Source of the DNA: Deltaproteobacteria bacterium
GTDB taxonomy: Bacteria; Myxococcota_A; Polyangia; JAAYKL01
Direction of reading: 5' to 3'
Assembly: GCA_016936575.1 (NCBI GenBank)
Contig: JAFGXQ010000013.1
Span: 66,835-123,597 of the forward strand
DNA: 56,763 nt
Position 1 is the stretch's first letter; every line of letters starts with the position of its first letter. The notes below the pieces were generated by a model, which did no database searches, had not been told where the DNA came from, and saw only the letters and a list, made by a program, of their open reading frames with translations. The translations under genes and the position numbers were made by a program. This document shows positions 25,363 to 34,328 of the stretch, piece by piece.

Positions 25363-26343
25363 ATGAATTATTTTCTGCGAATGGGTTGGATTGCCACACA
25401 GGTAGCACTGGTGCCTATATGGGTAATAGCCCAGGATGCACCAGTAGCGCCAACAGATACATACAGTCCGGTAACAGCGGATACAGAGAATACGCAAGCG
25501 GATGTGCAGGCGGCCGCACCAACCGAAGGCACAGCCGCAACCCAGACTGTTGCGACAACGGTCGCGCCGGACGAAGAAAAACAACCACTGTCAGAATGCA
25601 TGCCTGCCTGCAGGGCCGGGTTCCTGTGTCATCGAGGCATGTGTGTTTCCGCTTGTAATCCCCCCTGCAGTTCCGGTTTCGTCTGTACAGCAGCGGCACA
25701 ATGTGTTGCCGATACCAACGGACCGCCGCCGCCATCGAGTGTGGCGACAGCCCAGTACGCCGACCAAATGGCACGTCGGGAGCAGGCTAGAAAAGAACGG
25801 CTTGAATTGCGAATGAAATACCGCAAAGCGCCCAGGTTCATGTTGGCTACCGTGCTGGGTATCGGGGGAATCGGTGACGATCTGGACATGATGGCATACA
25901 TGACACCGAGCCTTGGATTTAAAATGAATTTCATTGATACGGTAGGCTTTCAGATTCGTGCAGGAGGAATGCTGGGACTGGTGGATTTGGGACTCAGCAG
26001 CACTGATTCGTACGGGGACGAAGACACGTCTGAACCGATTGGATTCGGCGGCTTCTATGCGGAAGGCGGCGTCTTCTTCGGGCCGTTCGGCCGTTTTTAC
26101 ATCGGACCGATCGGATGGTTCTCATATACAAAACCGTTTGATGAGTACATCACGTTTGATGGATTCCGTTACGGCGCACCGGACGAAATTGACGGTCCTC
26201 TCGGCGGCGGCGGACTGGACATGGGAATTCGTGTGGGCAAACGCGAACAAATTGACATCCATTGGCGAATTCGCAGCACGTTTACAACATCGATGCCGTT
26301 TGCCTTGGAGGGCGGTGTTGCTTTCCACTTTATGCAGGACTGA
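25363..26343 (+). CDS. Exported Cys-rich protein with outer-membrane barrel-like C-terminus
   Basis: A 326-residue protein from the ATG at 25363, which has GGGAGG at ideal spacing; an upstream GTG at 25348 overlaps that site. A signal peptide (about 1-24) is followed by a Thr/Ala-rich linker (about 25-75). A short Cys-rich module at about 78-114 has paired C-x3-C spacing (CMPACRAGFLC, then CNPPCSSGFVC), resembling small EGF-like repeats common in myxobacterial surface proteins. A charged helix (about 128-150) precedes a Gly/aromatic beta-rich C-terminus (about 155-326), which looks like an outer-membrane beta barrel. Function unknown. Confidence 0.6.
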   Translation: MNYFLRMGWIATQVALVPIWVIAQDAPVAPTDTYSPVTADTENTQADVQAAAPTEGTAATQTVATTVAPDEEKQPLSECMPACRAGFLCHRGMCVSACNPPCSSGFVCTAAAQCVADTNGPPPPSSVATAQYADQMARREQARKERLELRMKYRKAPRFMLATVLGIGGIGDDLDMMAYMTPSLGFKMNFIDTVGFQIRAGGMLGLVDLGLSSTDSYGDEDTSEPIGFGGFYAEGGVFFGPFGRFYIGPIGWFSYTKPFDEYITFDGFRYGAPDEIDGPLGGGGLDMGIRVGKREQIDIHWRIRSTFTTSMPFALEGGVAFHFMQD

Positions 26344-26429
26344 GTCAACCTATCCCCTTTCACTTCCTTCTACCGTAAAACTCGCCGCCTTCTTTTTTGG
26401 TTTTTTATGCAAGGAAACCCGTTGTTCAC

Positions 26430-26560
26430 GCCAATAGAGAATGAGTTTTTTTCACTCAGGAGAAATTTCCCTGGAGCTGTGGCCTAAAACTGACGGGGAA
26501 CCGCAAGTCGCATGAGATAACTCGGGCTGCCGTGACATTGACGGCACCTGTAGAAAGGAA
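26430..26560 (+). promoter_or_regulatory. Structured leader before the GH16 gene
   Basis: The 220-bp gap ahead of the glucanase contains several potential stems: an imperfect CAGGAGAAA/TTTCCCTG, a GAG-ATAA-CTC, and GCCGT-7 nt-ACGGC ending shortly before the AAAGGA ribosome site. The words GGCCTAAA and, further on, CTCGGGCTGCCG recall the 3' half of c-di-GMP-I (GEMM) riboswitches, but the conserved GGACGCAAAGC of that class is not present. I call it only a candidate cis-regulatory RNA. Confidence 0.3.
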
Positions 26561-26566
26561 AATGAA

Positions 26567-27676
26567 ATGAGCTTATTAACCAGAACGGCAACGGGATGGG
26601 TATTGATAATTGGTTTCGCAATCCTCTTCGGATGCTCCACCAGCGCTACCCAGACAAACGACTCAGATGCAGATGCGGATGCAAACCCCGACAGCGACGC
26701 GGACACCGACACCGACAGCGACACAGATGCAGATTCCGACACCGACACAGATGCAGATGCCGATGCCGATGCTGACACAGACACAGACACAGACACAGAT
26801 GCCGACACAGACACAGATGCCGATTCCGATACCGATACCGATGCGGTCACCGACAGCGATACCGATCCGGTTAGCGGCTGGACCCTCATATGGTCAGATG
26901 AATTCGACAGCGCCGAGATTGATGCCACCAAATGGGAGCACGAAGTGAATTGCTGGGGTGGTGGAAACAATGAACTCCAATGTTATGTCGAAAATTCGAA
27001 AAATTCATATATCGAGGACGGCATCCTGCACATTGTGGCCATCGCCGATAGTCCCTCGGGGCAGGTGAATCCCCCGGGAGATACCAGCATCACGACCATG
27101 CCCTATTCTTCGGCCAGACTTCGCACCAAAAACAAAGGCGACTGGAAATACGGCAGAATCGAAGCCCGACTGAAGCTTCCCGACCAGCAAGGTCTTTGGC
27201 CGGCGTTCTGGATGTTACCCACAGACTCGGTCTACGGAGGCTGGGCATCGAGCGGGGAAATAGACATCATGGAAGCGGTGAATCTGTCTCCGGCGGCGAA
27301 TCTGGTGTACGGCACCCTTCACTACGGCGGCGAATGGCCCAACAATGTGCATAGCGGTGATTCATACACGCCGCCTGCGTATGTGGCCGACAATTTCTAC
27401 ACGTATGCCGTCGAATGGGAGGAAGGCGAAATCCGCTGGTATGTAGACGATGTATTGTACGCCACGCAGAATGACTGGTATACCAACTCAGGCAACGCAT
27501 TTCCAGCACCTTTCGACCAACCGTTTCATATTTTGCTCAACGTGGCCGTGGGTGGTGCCTGGCCCGGTCCGCCAGATGCATCGACCACTTTCCCCAAAGA
27601 GATGCTGATCGACTACGTGCGGGTATATCAATGCTCCACCGATCCGATTACAGGCCACGGATGCGCAACAAACTGA
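26567..27676 (+). CDS. Glycoside hydrolase family 16 lipoprotein (beta-glucanase type)
   Basis: A 369-residue secreted enzyme. The signal peptide ends in lipobox LFGC (Cys23). Residues 32-100 are an almost pure Asp-Ser/Thr/Ala dipeptide linker that would project the enzyme from the membrane. From 104 the GH16 fold shows LIWSDEFD near the start, [11 protein letters not shown] and the catalytic motif EIDIMEAV with nucleophile Glu231, Asp233 and acid/base Glu236, then WPAFWMLP and a C-terminal DYVRVYQ strand. The closest activity is a beta-1,3-glucanase (laminarinase-like). It would digest external glucans such as those of fungi or algae. The last residues hold two Cys that may bond. Confidence 0.88.
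   Translation: MSLLTRTATGWVLIIGFAILFGCSTSATQTNDSDADADANPDSDADTDTDSDTDADSDTDTDADADADADTDTDTDTDADTDTDADSDTDTDAVTDSDTDPVSGWTLIWSDEFDSAEIDATKWEHEVNCWGGGNNELQCYVENSKNSYIEDGILHIVAIADSPSGQVNPPGDTSITTMPYSSARLRTKNKGDWKYGRIEARLKLPDQQGLWPAFWMLPTDSVYGGWASSGEIDIMEAVNLSPAANLVYGTLHYGGEWPNNVHSGDSYTPPAYVADNFYTYAVEWEEGEIRWYVDDVLYATQNDWYTNSGNAFPAPFDQPFHILLNVAVGGAWPGPPDASTTFPKEMLIDYVRVYQCSTDPITGHGCATN
26660..26866 (+). repeat. GAC-rich repeat coding an Asp-x linker
   Basis: Codons alternate Asp (GAC/GAT) with Ser, Thr or Ala, giving quasi-tandem 6-bp and 12-bp repeats over about 207 bp. It codes for the stalk of the GH16 lipoprotein. The opposite strand therefore shows a long but artificial Ser/Val/Ala open frame. 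Confidence 0.85.
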
Positions 27677-27708
27677 CGCGTCCAATAAAACCACGCATTG
27701 ATTGGAAG

Positions 27709-30207
27709 CTATAGGAACGGAACAAATCGATCGTTGCGGCTGAACATAACTACCCGGCGCACCCAGATTCCCAGTGCCATCAGCAACGCGAGAATCGACA
27801 CATAAATCGTCAGCTTGTGCCGCAGGGGCATTTCCCATCGAAATTTCACACGGTGGACACCTCGCTGCAAATGAACTCCAACCATGTCCGGGCCGGTGGA
27901 GAAAGTGGGGATTTCATTTCCATTGAGATACGCACGCCAGCCGGGATAGTTGTTAAGAGGCAACACGGCAATTACCGGTTCGGTATTCTCAACATCAAAT
28001 ACAAATTGCTGATATGTATGCCGCTCCGGTTTCACGTGGTCAATCTGCGCAATTTCGAGTCCCGGGTTGTTTTCTTCCCGTGGTGTGACACGCATATCGG
28101 GAACCGCATTGTTAATGTCTTCGGGGAGCGCTGTCCATGGAACCTGATTGATGTCGAGTTCAACCACACTCAACCCGTCAATCGGCAGCGGCGAAATAAC
28201 CACACCACCACTATCAATAAATTGCGATAACGCATCGTGGTCATCGTCCACTTGAGAATGGTCAAAATAAAAAATCGCCCGCGCGTCGTTCAACAAATTG
28301 CTTGCAGCCAAGCGGCCGCCGTTTACGCGCATGGTGACCGGCATCGCCTTTTTCCACAATTTGAATCGATAATTCTGCATCCAGTTTGTTGTCAGCCACA
28401 GCCACTGTTTGTCGTTACAAATCACCGGAAGCGGACTTCCGGTAAGAGGCTGCAGAAAATGCTCCGCGCCGGTGTCAAACGTAAAACGGGAACTGTTCGG
28501 TGCCCCGGCCCGAGTCAACCCAACATCAACAGGCAATGCCGCCGGCAAGCCGTCTTCGTCTTTCTCGTTTTCGATAGACTTGATTGTCGGTCCCCATCCG
28601 GTAAACCAGCGTACCCCCGACAGCGCCAGCATGGGAATACTGTTCTTCGGGGTACCGAGGTACGCGCAATGCTTATAAGTGGTTTCAGGGCCGGTCCCCT
28701 TCCAATGGGTACAAAACGGCATATACCCGTTCATCGCAAACCAGGCGTGTCTGATTTTGGGTCGACCGCCGGTTCGCACGTCAACCTTGAAAGGATACCC
28801 ACGATCCGGTACATTCTGCAATGCATCCAGGTCAAGATTGAGAATATTGGGTTCGCGAATCACCAGATGCGTCTGACCCAACTTAACGATTTCAAATCCG
28901 TTCCATCCCAGAACGACCCCCGCGCCGGCCGCCCAAAGCATGAAAAAGGGCGCTTTGCTCCACCAGCGTTTTCGCGTTCTGGCAAAAGTATATATACTTC
29001 CGACAATAAATTCCACGCCGAGCGCAGACAGTCCGAATGCAAAAATCTCATACAGATAGGTGCAACGAAACGCCTGAACTTTATCCATAAACGGCAAATA
29101 GCTGGTCCAGCGAAAATCATCGGGCCCCGCGAACAGCATCAGCGAAAACGCAAATCCCCCAAGTAGAAAACGCACAGAAAGTTTGCGCAGTTGAAACAAC
29201 GCGCAAAGAACACCGAACGCGGTCAGTATACTGAAGATTGGAGGACGGTGACTCAGTGACGAAATGATGTTGATTTTATCCATAAATTTTTCAGCATCAT
29301 TGCGATCATTTTTCTCATTGCGCGAATCGTCCAGCATGTAGCCACCTGCAGCCACATCAATCAATTGAGCTGTTGACACGCTGGTATACCAATGAACTCC
29401 ACTGCCGCGGAATATGGGGTCCGGGACCGGTCGCATGGTCTTATTGTGTTCAACAAACGGAATTACCCAAAACGATACCAACGCCGCTCCCAACATGGCG
29501 AAGATGACCATTTTTTTGATATTTGCCCGAACGCTGGTTTCACTCATCAGAAAATACAGCGCCCCACCGAAGGTGGCGTACACGGCCATAATCGCATGGG
29601 ATAAAAACGCCAATGCAAACAGCACTGCAGCGGTAACCGGGCTGTTTTCTCCCCGTAGCATGCCGATGAATGTGCCCATGAACCAGGGAAAAAAGAGTCC
29701 CCCCATTGCCTGGGTGACAATTCCAGCCTGAAAGAACGCTTCAAACGAGTTGCCGAAGGCGGCCACCGAAATCAGCGACATGTACGATGCCAATCCGGCT
29801 GTCCATTTGTTCATCCGCAATTTGCGCATAAAATAATACAAACTGAACGGAGACAGACCGAAGCACACACAAAGAGTAATGTTGTGCACCATACGAAGAT
29901 CAATGCCGGTAATAAAATGCACGGCAGCGTTGAACATATAGAAAAGCGACTGGTAAAACCGCAATACCGGTTGTCCCATTTCCATACCCAACGGTCCGAA
30001 AATGCTGTCGCCGGCCCGAGCACCGTTGACCATGGTGTATTCATTCATCAAGTGATAAATGTTATCTCCGCTTCGATTCAACACCGGGCCAAACAGAATA
30101 TAGGTGGAGACAAACGACAAAATGGCCGCAGTCGCCGGTAAAAGTAAATGACCGTATCGATGAAGCCAGTAAGTCATATAGGCGATAGTTGTTTTAAGTA
30201 TCTTCAT
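27709..30207 (-). CDS. Large polytopic membrane protein, PTPS-related/YfhO-like
   Basis: An 832-residue inner-membrane protein. The first 450 residues hold about 11-12 hydrophobic helices, with an extracytoplasmic loop containing GDNIYHLMNEY after the first helix, as in the '6-pyruvoyl-tetrahydropterin synthase related' membrane family. A soluble periplasmic region of some 340 residues follows (including NNYPGWRAYLNG, which strongly recalls the C-terminal domain of YfhO-type glycosyltransferase-like proteins). One last membrane helix lies at about 795-818. Such proteins are believed to be polyprenyl-sugar-dependent glycosyltransferases acting outside the membrane. The substrate is unknown. 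It is preceded by a small anchored protein at 30233. Confidence 0.65.
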   Translation of the reverse strand: MKILKTTIAYMTYWLHRYGHLLLPATAAILSFVSTYILFGPVLNRSGDNIYHLMNEYTMVNGARAGDSIFGPLGMEMGQPVLRFYQSLFYMFNAAVHFITGIDLRMVHNITLCVCFGLSPFSLYYFMRKLRMNKWTAGLASYMSLISVAAFGNSFEAFFQAGIVTQAMGGLFFPWFMGTFIGMLRGENSPVTAAVLFALAFLSHAIMAVYATFGGALYFLMSETSVRANIKKMVIFAMLGAALVSFWVIPFVEHNKTMRPVPDPIFRGSGVHWYTSVSTAQLIDVAAGGYMLDDSRNEKNDRNDAEKFMDKINIISSLSHRPPIFSILTAFGVLCALFQLRKLSVRFLLGGFAFSLMLFAGPDDFRWTSYLPFMDKVQAFRCTYLYEIFAFGLSALGVEFIVGSIYTFARTRKRWWSKAPFFMLWAAGAGVVLGWNGFEIVKLGQTHLVIREPNILNLDLDALQNVPDRGYPFKVDVRTGGRPKIRHAWFAMNGYMPFCTHWKGTGPETTYKHCAYLGTPKNSIPMLALSGVRWFTGWGPTIKSIENEKDEDGLPAALPVDVGLTRAGAPNSSRFTFDTGAEHFLQPLTGSPLPVICNDKQWLWLTTNWMQNYRFKLWKKAMPVTMRVNGGRLAASNLLNDARAIFYFDHSQVDDDHDALSQFIDSGGVVISPLPIDGLSVVELDINQVPWTALPEDINNAVPDMRVTPREENNPGLEIAQIDHVKPERHTYQQFVFDVENTEPVIAVLPLNNYPGWRAYLNGNEIPTFSTGPDMVGVHLQRGVHRVKFRWEMPLRHKLTIYVSILALLMALGIWVRRVVMFSRNDRFVPFL

Positions 30208-30232
30208 TTTATTCTCTTTTACGTTTGCGCAA

Positions 30233-30619
30233 TTAGAGATTCACATGTTGCTCGGACACGATAAAATACGACGTCGCACTCGGTGTGTCATTCTGCATCA
30301 GGCGCCAGTAATACGTTTGTCCCCTTTCAAGATTGTCGGTGTATCGGTGAGTGATTCCGGTGATTTCCTGCTCAAAAATCGGTTCCTCAAAACCCTTGCT
30401 GGTCGAAATCTGCAGGGAAATCGGCTGATCGATATTTCCCCGATTCCACTGCAACGTCACCGCCCCCTGTTCCACCTCGTATCCCTTGGGCGGAAGCTGC
30501 GGCTGCGGTCCCATTCCGTTCAATACCGTGCTGCCCACTTCCCACCCCAGGGTGAGCAATAAAATAAGGAGCACGGCATACTTTCGTAACCATTTTCCAA
30601 TAGTAAAAGACGTATTCAT
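30233..30619 (-). CDS. Small membrane-anchored protein with fibronectin III-like domain
   Basis: About 128 residues (139 if started at 30652). One N-terminal membrane helix (KYAVLLILLLTLGWEVG) is followed by a beta-rich domain: VTLQWNRGN, a middle strand, and YYWRLMQN, spaced as in fibronectin type III folds of bacterial envelope proteins. The start codon is uncertain because no ribosome site is clear. The end lies 25 nt before the start of the large membrane protein, so they are likely co-expressed. No partner or ligand is visible. Confidence 0.6.
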   Translation of the reverse strand: MNTSFTIGKWLRKYAVLLILLLTLGWEVGSTVLNGMGPQPQLPPKGYEVEQGAVTLQWNRGNIDQPISLQISTSKGFEEPIFEQEITGITHRYTDNLERGQTYYWRLMQNDTPSATSYFIVSEQHVNL

Positions 30620-30762
30620 CAAATGCATGGAGGGTGTCTTAGCAGAAAGCAAAACATTTTTCGAGAGATTATATCGGGATTCCGCTTTACCGACACATTA
30701 GTTCAGGCATTGATACATTCATCGACAAAATCAATTCACAGATATTCGTTCGCCTGCTCCAA

Positions 30763-32082
30763 TCAGTATTGGAAGAGAAGGCCAACACCGAACACATAAT
30801 CATTGGCGAAATCGCTGGTATCGTTGTCAATTCGACGATATCTTCGGGAAAATTCCGTAAAAGCGCGAAGCGGACCGATAATCTGGTGCTGATACGCAAC
30901 GCCAATCAATGAATCCAACGAAAAAATATGCCGGCCTCCGTCCACATCCTGACCGCCGTAGAAGGCGCGTACAGACATTTTCTGGGATGGTGCAATCTCC
31001 ATGCGAAACAATATCCAATGGGGCCGATTGCGGGACTGATAATCATACCGCGCGCCAAATCTGAACACCTTGGTCAACGTCAATTCCAAGTCCACCATAA
31101 ACCCATGAGCGGAAGACGCATCCATCGCTGTATTGGCCAAATGGTCAGCGAACGTATTCGTCAAACGGGTAGCCGGGTCTGTTGTGAAAAAACGCCGATT
31201 GTTATCGTAAAACGGATTCACCAGAGCTGGATAATAATCTTCCCCCATATATCGATACTCTGTCTGAAACCGCACCCCCATCTGTTTTTCCTTGCTGAAC
31301 AGCGCGTGCACTGTTGCGCCGCCGTGAAATCCGGCATCTCCGTCCATTGCCGCCAATACCAGGTAGGGGGTGAGTTTAATCGCATCCGCATCGACCACTG
31401 CAAACCCGATGTCTCCGCCGAACGCCACGAGATTGGTATCTTCGATGTCCATTGTACGGCTGTCCACACCGCGATCCGCCAAAAACTGCATTCCCACCTC
31501 AAGCCGTTTCGCCCATGCGTGGTCACTGAACCAGCCGAGAGGCGCCAGATATACACGCGCCGCAATGATGGACGGAATAACCACGTCGTCTAATAACATT
31601 TCCAGACCATCACCATTTATGTCGAGCGCTAAATCGAAACCGCCGTGATAATGGTCCATGTCTGTTGAGTTATAGTAATGACTGACCACATTCTGATACC
31701 CCACATGCACGCCGTTCAGTTCACCGATGAATGCATCGACTGTTCCCCAACCGAAGGTCTTGTTAAAATGAAATTTTCTCACGATTCGCGCCCAGTCCGA
31801 TGGGTCATCCCAATCCTGATCTCGAAGTACTTTCAGATCATCGGGACGATTGTCTTTCACGCGAAAACGCAACGGGCCGCTGACAGCAATATCAAATACA
31901 CCAGTCGTGAATCCCTGCTCAAGCAGCACCGGAATAAACAAATCTTCATCAATCACGTGAAGCCCGGTATCCACAGAGGTATACAACGAAATGTCGCTTG
32001 ATTTCTCCTGCGCACAAAGTACCTCAGCTGCCAGGAAGGCGATAATAAATATGGCGATTCGAAAGGGAATGGTCTTTTTCAA
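30763..32082 (-). CDS. Predicted outer-membrane beta-barrel protein
   Basis: A 439-residue exported protein with a clear signal peptide ending at about LCAQ (24). The mature part is a long series of alternating strands rich in Tyr, Phe, Asp and Gly, with aromatic-rich turns (YRYMGEDYYP, FRFGARYDYQSRNRPHW) and a final strand ending in a Tyr (GVGLLFQY), the usual C-terminal signal for barrel insertion. It may be a porin-like or secreted-ligand channel. A TTG start is used, with AGGAAG a little far upstream. It lies at the end of the sigma/anti-sigma segment, 37 nt after the small exported protein. Confidence 0.65.
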   Translation of the reverse strand: MKKTIPFRIAIFIIAFLAAEVLCAQEKSSDISLYTSVDTGLHVIDEDLFIPVLLEQGFTTGVFDIAVSGPLRFRVKDNRPDDLKVLRDQDWDDPSDWARIVRKFHFNKTFGWGTVDAFIGELNGVHVGYQNVVSHYYNSTDMDHYHGGFDLALDINGDGLEMLLDDVVIPSIIAARVYLAPLGWFSDHAWAKRLEVGMQFLADRGVDSRTMDIEDTNLVAFGGDIGFAVVDADAIKLTPYLVLAAMDGDAGFHGGATVHALFSKEKQMGVRFQTEYRYMGEDYYPALVNPFYDNNRRFFTTDPATRLTNTFADHLANTAMDASSAHGFMVDLELTLTKVFRFGARYDYQSRNRPHWILFRMEIAPSQKMSVRAFYGGQDVDGGRHIFSLDSLIGVAYQHQIIGPLRAFTEFSRRYRRIDNDTSDFANDYVFGVGLLFQY

Positions 32083-32119
32083 CGGCTGACGTCTTCCTGA
32101 AAGGAAAATAAATGGGTTG

Positions 32120-32572
32120 CTATTTGTTACATTTAATCGCGATTACCCAGCGACCAAGGGGGCTTTTGTACCCGGCTGCCATAAACGGCGCACCATCAGA
32201 AGCGGTTCCGTTGATAACAATCGGTGCACCTTCATTCTTGGTAAGATGAAGTTGCAATTTGAGATTGTTTTTATCGTTTCCGCGAAACTCAAGAGTGCCC
32301 GTCAATTGCGTCGGCAGCGAAAGCTGCAACGGTTGGTTCAACTTCAACGTATATTCTTTCTCGCTGATTAACGCAAAGCTGTTGAACGTATCGAACGGCT
32401 TTTTCTTGAATATAGCTGCATACGGCTGCAACGCGCTGTCAACACCGTTGCCACTGTTGGTCGCTTCAATGGTGAGTACTTTACAGGTAACCGCCTCCTG
32501 CGCAACCACTGCATGTACGTTGCATAACAGGGATAAAAAAGCAATAGCGGCTATCATACTCAACTTTTTCAT
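32120..32572 (-). CDS. Small exported protein of unknown function
   Basis: About 150 residues from the ATG at 32572, which has AAGGAG 6-7 nt upstream; an upstream start at 32620 lies inside the anti-sigma gene. A signal peptide (about 1-24, MKKLSMIAAIAFL) is followed by a mature beta-rich domain with two Cys (CKVL and IKCNK) that could be bonded to each other at the ends of the fold. No known domain is recognised. It follows the sigma/anti-sigma pair in the same direction, so it may be an output or sensor component of that regulon. Confidence 0.6.
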   Translation of the reverse strand: MKKLSMIAAIAFLSLLCNVHAVVAQEAVTCKVLTIEATNSGNGVDSALQPYAAIFKKKPFDTFNSFALISEKEYTLKLNQPLQLSLPTQLTGTLEFRGNDKNNLKLQLHLTKNEGAPIVINGTASDGAPFMAAGYKSPLGRWVIAIKCNK

Positions 32573-32600
32573 TGTGGTCTCCTTCGCCATTCCGTGGGTA

Positions 32601-33146
32601 CTAATCGTTAATCCAAACAACGCCTACACGTTGACCGGTATCGGTTTCAATATTGTATGCCTGCGCATTCACCTCGTCCGCGTTGGCAACGGTGACAACA
32701 GACGCTGCGGGAGACGAATTCACACTGGCCTTCCAGCTCTCCGGCGACGCGGTGTTCGGCATTGTGGGAGGTGTTCCTCCGGGATGATTCAATCCGAACA
32801 CCAGCAATGCCGCGCATGCAGCCCCTGCCAATGACGCGGTTGGAATCCATATGGTCTTTCGATGTTCAAAAAACTCCCGCATCCACACACCAAACTTTTC
32901 TCCCAAAGACGGCTGCACTTTCTGACTGTGTATTTCATTCAATATTCGCTTATCAAAACCATCAAATGAAACACTGTCGAGATTCTCTTCAGCCATCACT
33001 TGTATATAGCTACTCATGGTTTCCATATACTGGAGAGACTGTGCACTGTCCGGTGAAGATTCAAGCTGGCGCTTCACTTCCGCAGCTTCTTTTTCATTCA
33101 GCTCACCGTCATAATACTGCGCCAGAATTTTTTCATTCAGTTTCAT
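32601..33146 (-). CDS. Anti-sigma factor-like membrane protein
   Basis: A 181-residue single-pass protein directly after the sigma gene (1 nt gap). Residues 1-70 form helical cytoplasmic segments (NEKILAQYYDGELNEKEAAEV) that resemble anti-sigma domains, although the zinc-binding HxxxCxxC motif is absent. A membrane helix lies at about 99-119, followed by a short periplasmic Pro/Ser-rich tail. It would hold the sigma factor at the membrane until a signal or proteolysis frees it. The gene position and size support the role. Confidence 0.7.
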   Translation of the reverse strand: MKLNEKILAQYYDGELNEKEAAEVKRQLESSPDSAQSLQYMETMSSYIQVMAEENLDSVSFDGFDKRILNEIHSQKVQPSLGEKFGVWMREFFEHRKTIWIPTASLAGAACAALLVFGLNHPGGTPPTMPNTASPESWKASVNSSPAASVVTVANADEVNAQAYNIETDTGQRVGVVWIND

Positions 33147-33147
33147 G

Positions 33148-33795
33148 TTAATCCACCGTTAAATCCCCCTCCAAATACGGCTGGAGAGACGCTTGGAGTT
33201 TTTGTCGTGCATGGTGAAGCCTAGACATGACGGTTCCTTTCGAGACGTTCAACGTTTTCGCCATATCCGTATAGGACATGCCTTCCACCTCTCTCATGAG
33301 AATGACCGCACGATGATACGGCGGCAACTCATCAATTGCCTTCTGCATCACCTCCGCCAGTTCCTTTCGTCCGAGATTGGATGACGGATTGTTTCCCAAA
33401 TTGGTGGAAAGAACGCCGACACCGCCGCCGCCCTCCTGCGCATGCACGCGTTCATCGTACTCATCGCTGGCGTACCGTCCGCTCTTTCGCAAATGGTCAA
33501 TACATAGATTGACAACAATTCGATACAACCATGTGTAGAAGCTGCTCGTTCCCTGAAAATTGCCGATATAGCGATGAACTTTAACAAACCCTTCCTGTGC
33601 AATATCCATTGCATCATCCGGGTTCTTCACCATTCCAAGTGCCACGGTGTACACTTTTCGCTGGTAGCGTTGGACTAATTGACTGAATGCCATCTCATCG
33701 CCTTGTCTGCAGCGATTCACTAAATCCAAGTCGGTCATTTCGTTGGTTGTCGCCGCTTCCATAGAGATGGACACCTCACTGTTGGTTTTATTCAT
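33148..33795 (-). CDS. RNA polymerase sigma factor, RpoE-like ECF type
   Basis: A 215-residue sigma factor. Region 2 (about 37-105) has AFSQLVQRYQ, DDAMDIAQEGFVKV and WLYRIVVNLCIDHLR. After a Gly-rich loop (GGGGVGV), region 4 (about 150-205) has LPPYHRAVILMREVEGMSY and the helix-turn-helix KTLNVSKGTVMSRLHHARQ. The overall match is to the classic RpoE group. It heads a minus-strand unit followed by a membrane anti-sigma, an exported protein and an outer-membrane protein, which suits an envelope-stress response. The promoter in the upstream 533-bp gap was not resolved. Confidence 0.9.
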   Translation of the reverse strand: MNKTNSEVSISMEAATTNEMTDLDLVNRCRQGDEMAFSQLVQRYQRKVYTVALGMVKNPDDAMDIAQEGFVKVHRYIGNFQGTSSFYTWLYRIVVNLCIDHLRKSGRYASDEYDERVHAQEGGGGVGVLSTNLGNNPSSNLGRKELAEVMQKAIDELPPYHRAVILMREVEGMSYTDMAKTLNVSKGTVMSRLHHARQKLQASLQPYLEGDLTVD

Positions 33796-34328
33796 TTTTA
33801 ATCGTTTTATCGCGTCGTTTTAGTCGTGTTTTCTTTAACTTGCACGTTCAAATATCACAAACCGTTTTGTGGCACTCTAGCATCAAATGTAATCGGTTCG
33901 CAACGAATCGGCAAAACCGATTTGCAAAAAGGAATTGTGACGCCGACATTGAATCCACAAACGATAATAATATGGAAAATGCTGAAAGTGCGGATTACCG
34001 TTCAAATAAAATCGACAACTTGGAGTGCTTCATCCCCGGTTTGTCCACGGTTTATCCACAGGGATGCACGTGACCTGACAGGCGGCGTCCCATCTGAGGT
34101 CGGTAGTGACCTCAAACAGAATATTGTCTTATAAATATTTGAAATAATTTAGTTTTATCAGAAAAAGGAGTCAAACTACCGTCTAGCAGACGACATGTTC
34201 AGGGTAAAAACTGACATCGAATCATTATTCAGGAGCAAAAAAGTTATCCACAAAAATGTCTGTTTTCCAGAAAGAACCGAGCTTTCTAAAAGAAAACCGA
34301 AACCATGTCAATAGTTGATAAAAAAAAC
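33796..34328. other. Non-coding segment with DnaA-box cluster (candidate replication-related site)
   Basis: A 533-bp gap without a credible gene between two minus-strand transcription units. It has two exact TTATCCACA DnaA boxes (34052-34060, 34244-34252, both plus strand) and two near matches (GAATCCACA at 33951, TTGTCCACG at 34041). An AT-rich stretch lies between them (about 34119-34160). A perfect inverted repeat TGAGGTC-6 nt-GACCTCA is at 34095-34114, and a 5-bp hairpin is at 34180-34192. This looks like an origin or a DnaA-controlled promoter. The flanking genes (sigma factor, ybeY) do not identify it as oriC. Confidence 0.4.

Noticed and set aside
26430..26566. Confident c-di-GMP-I riboswitch call
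   Set aside because: The conserved GGACGCAAAGC core and GAAA loop of the class are not present; only loose resemblance in the 3' half.
26452..26970. Long minus-strand open frame of Ser/Val/Ala repeats
   Set aside because: It is the mirror of the GAC-rich Asp-x linker in the GH16 gene; composition follows from the repeat, and no ribosome site precedes it.
34195..34314. 39-codon frame in the DnaA-box segment
   Set aside because: The AAAGGAG upstream is about 25 nt away, the peptide is unrecognised, and it covers the DnaA box.
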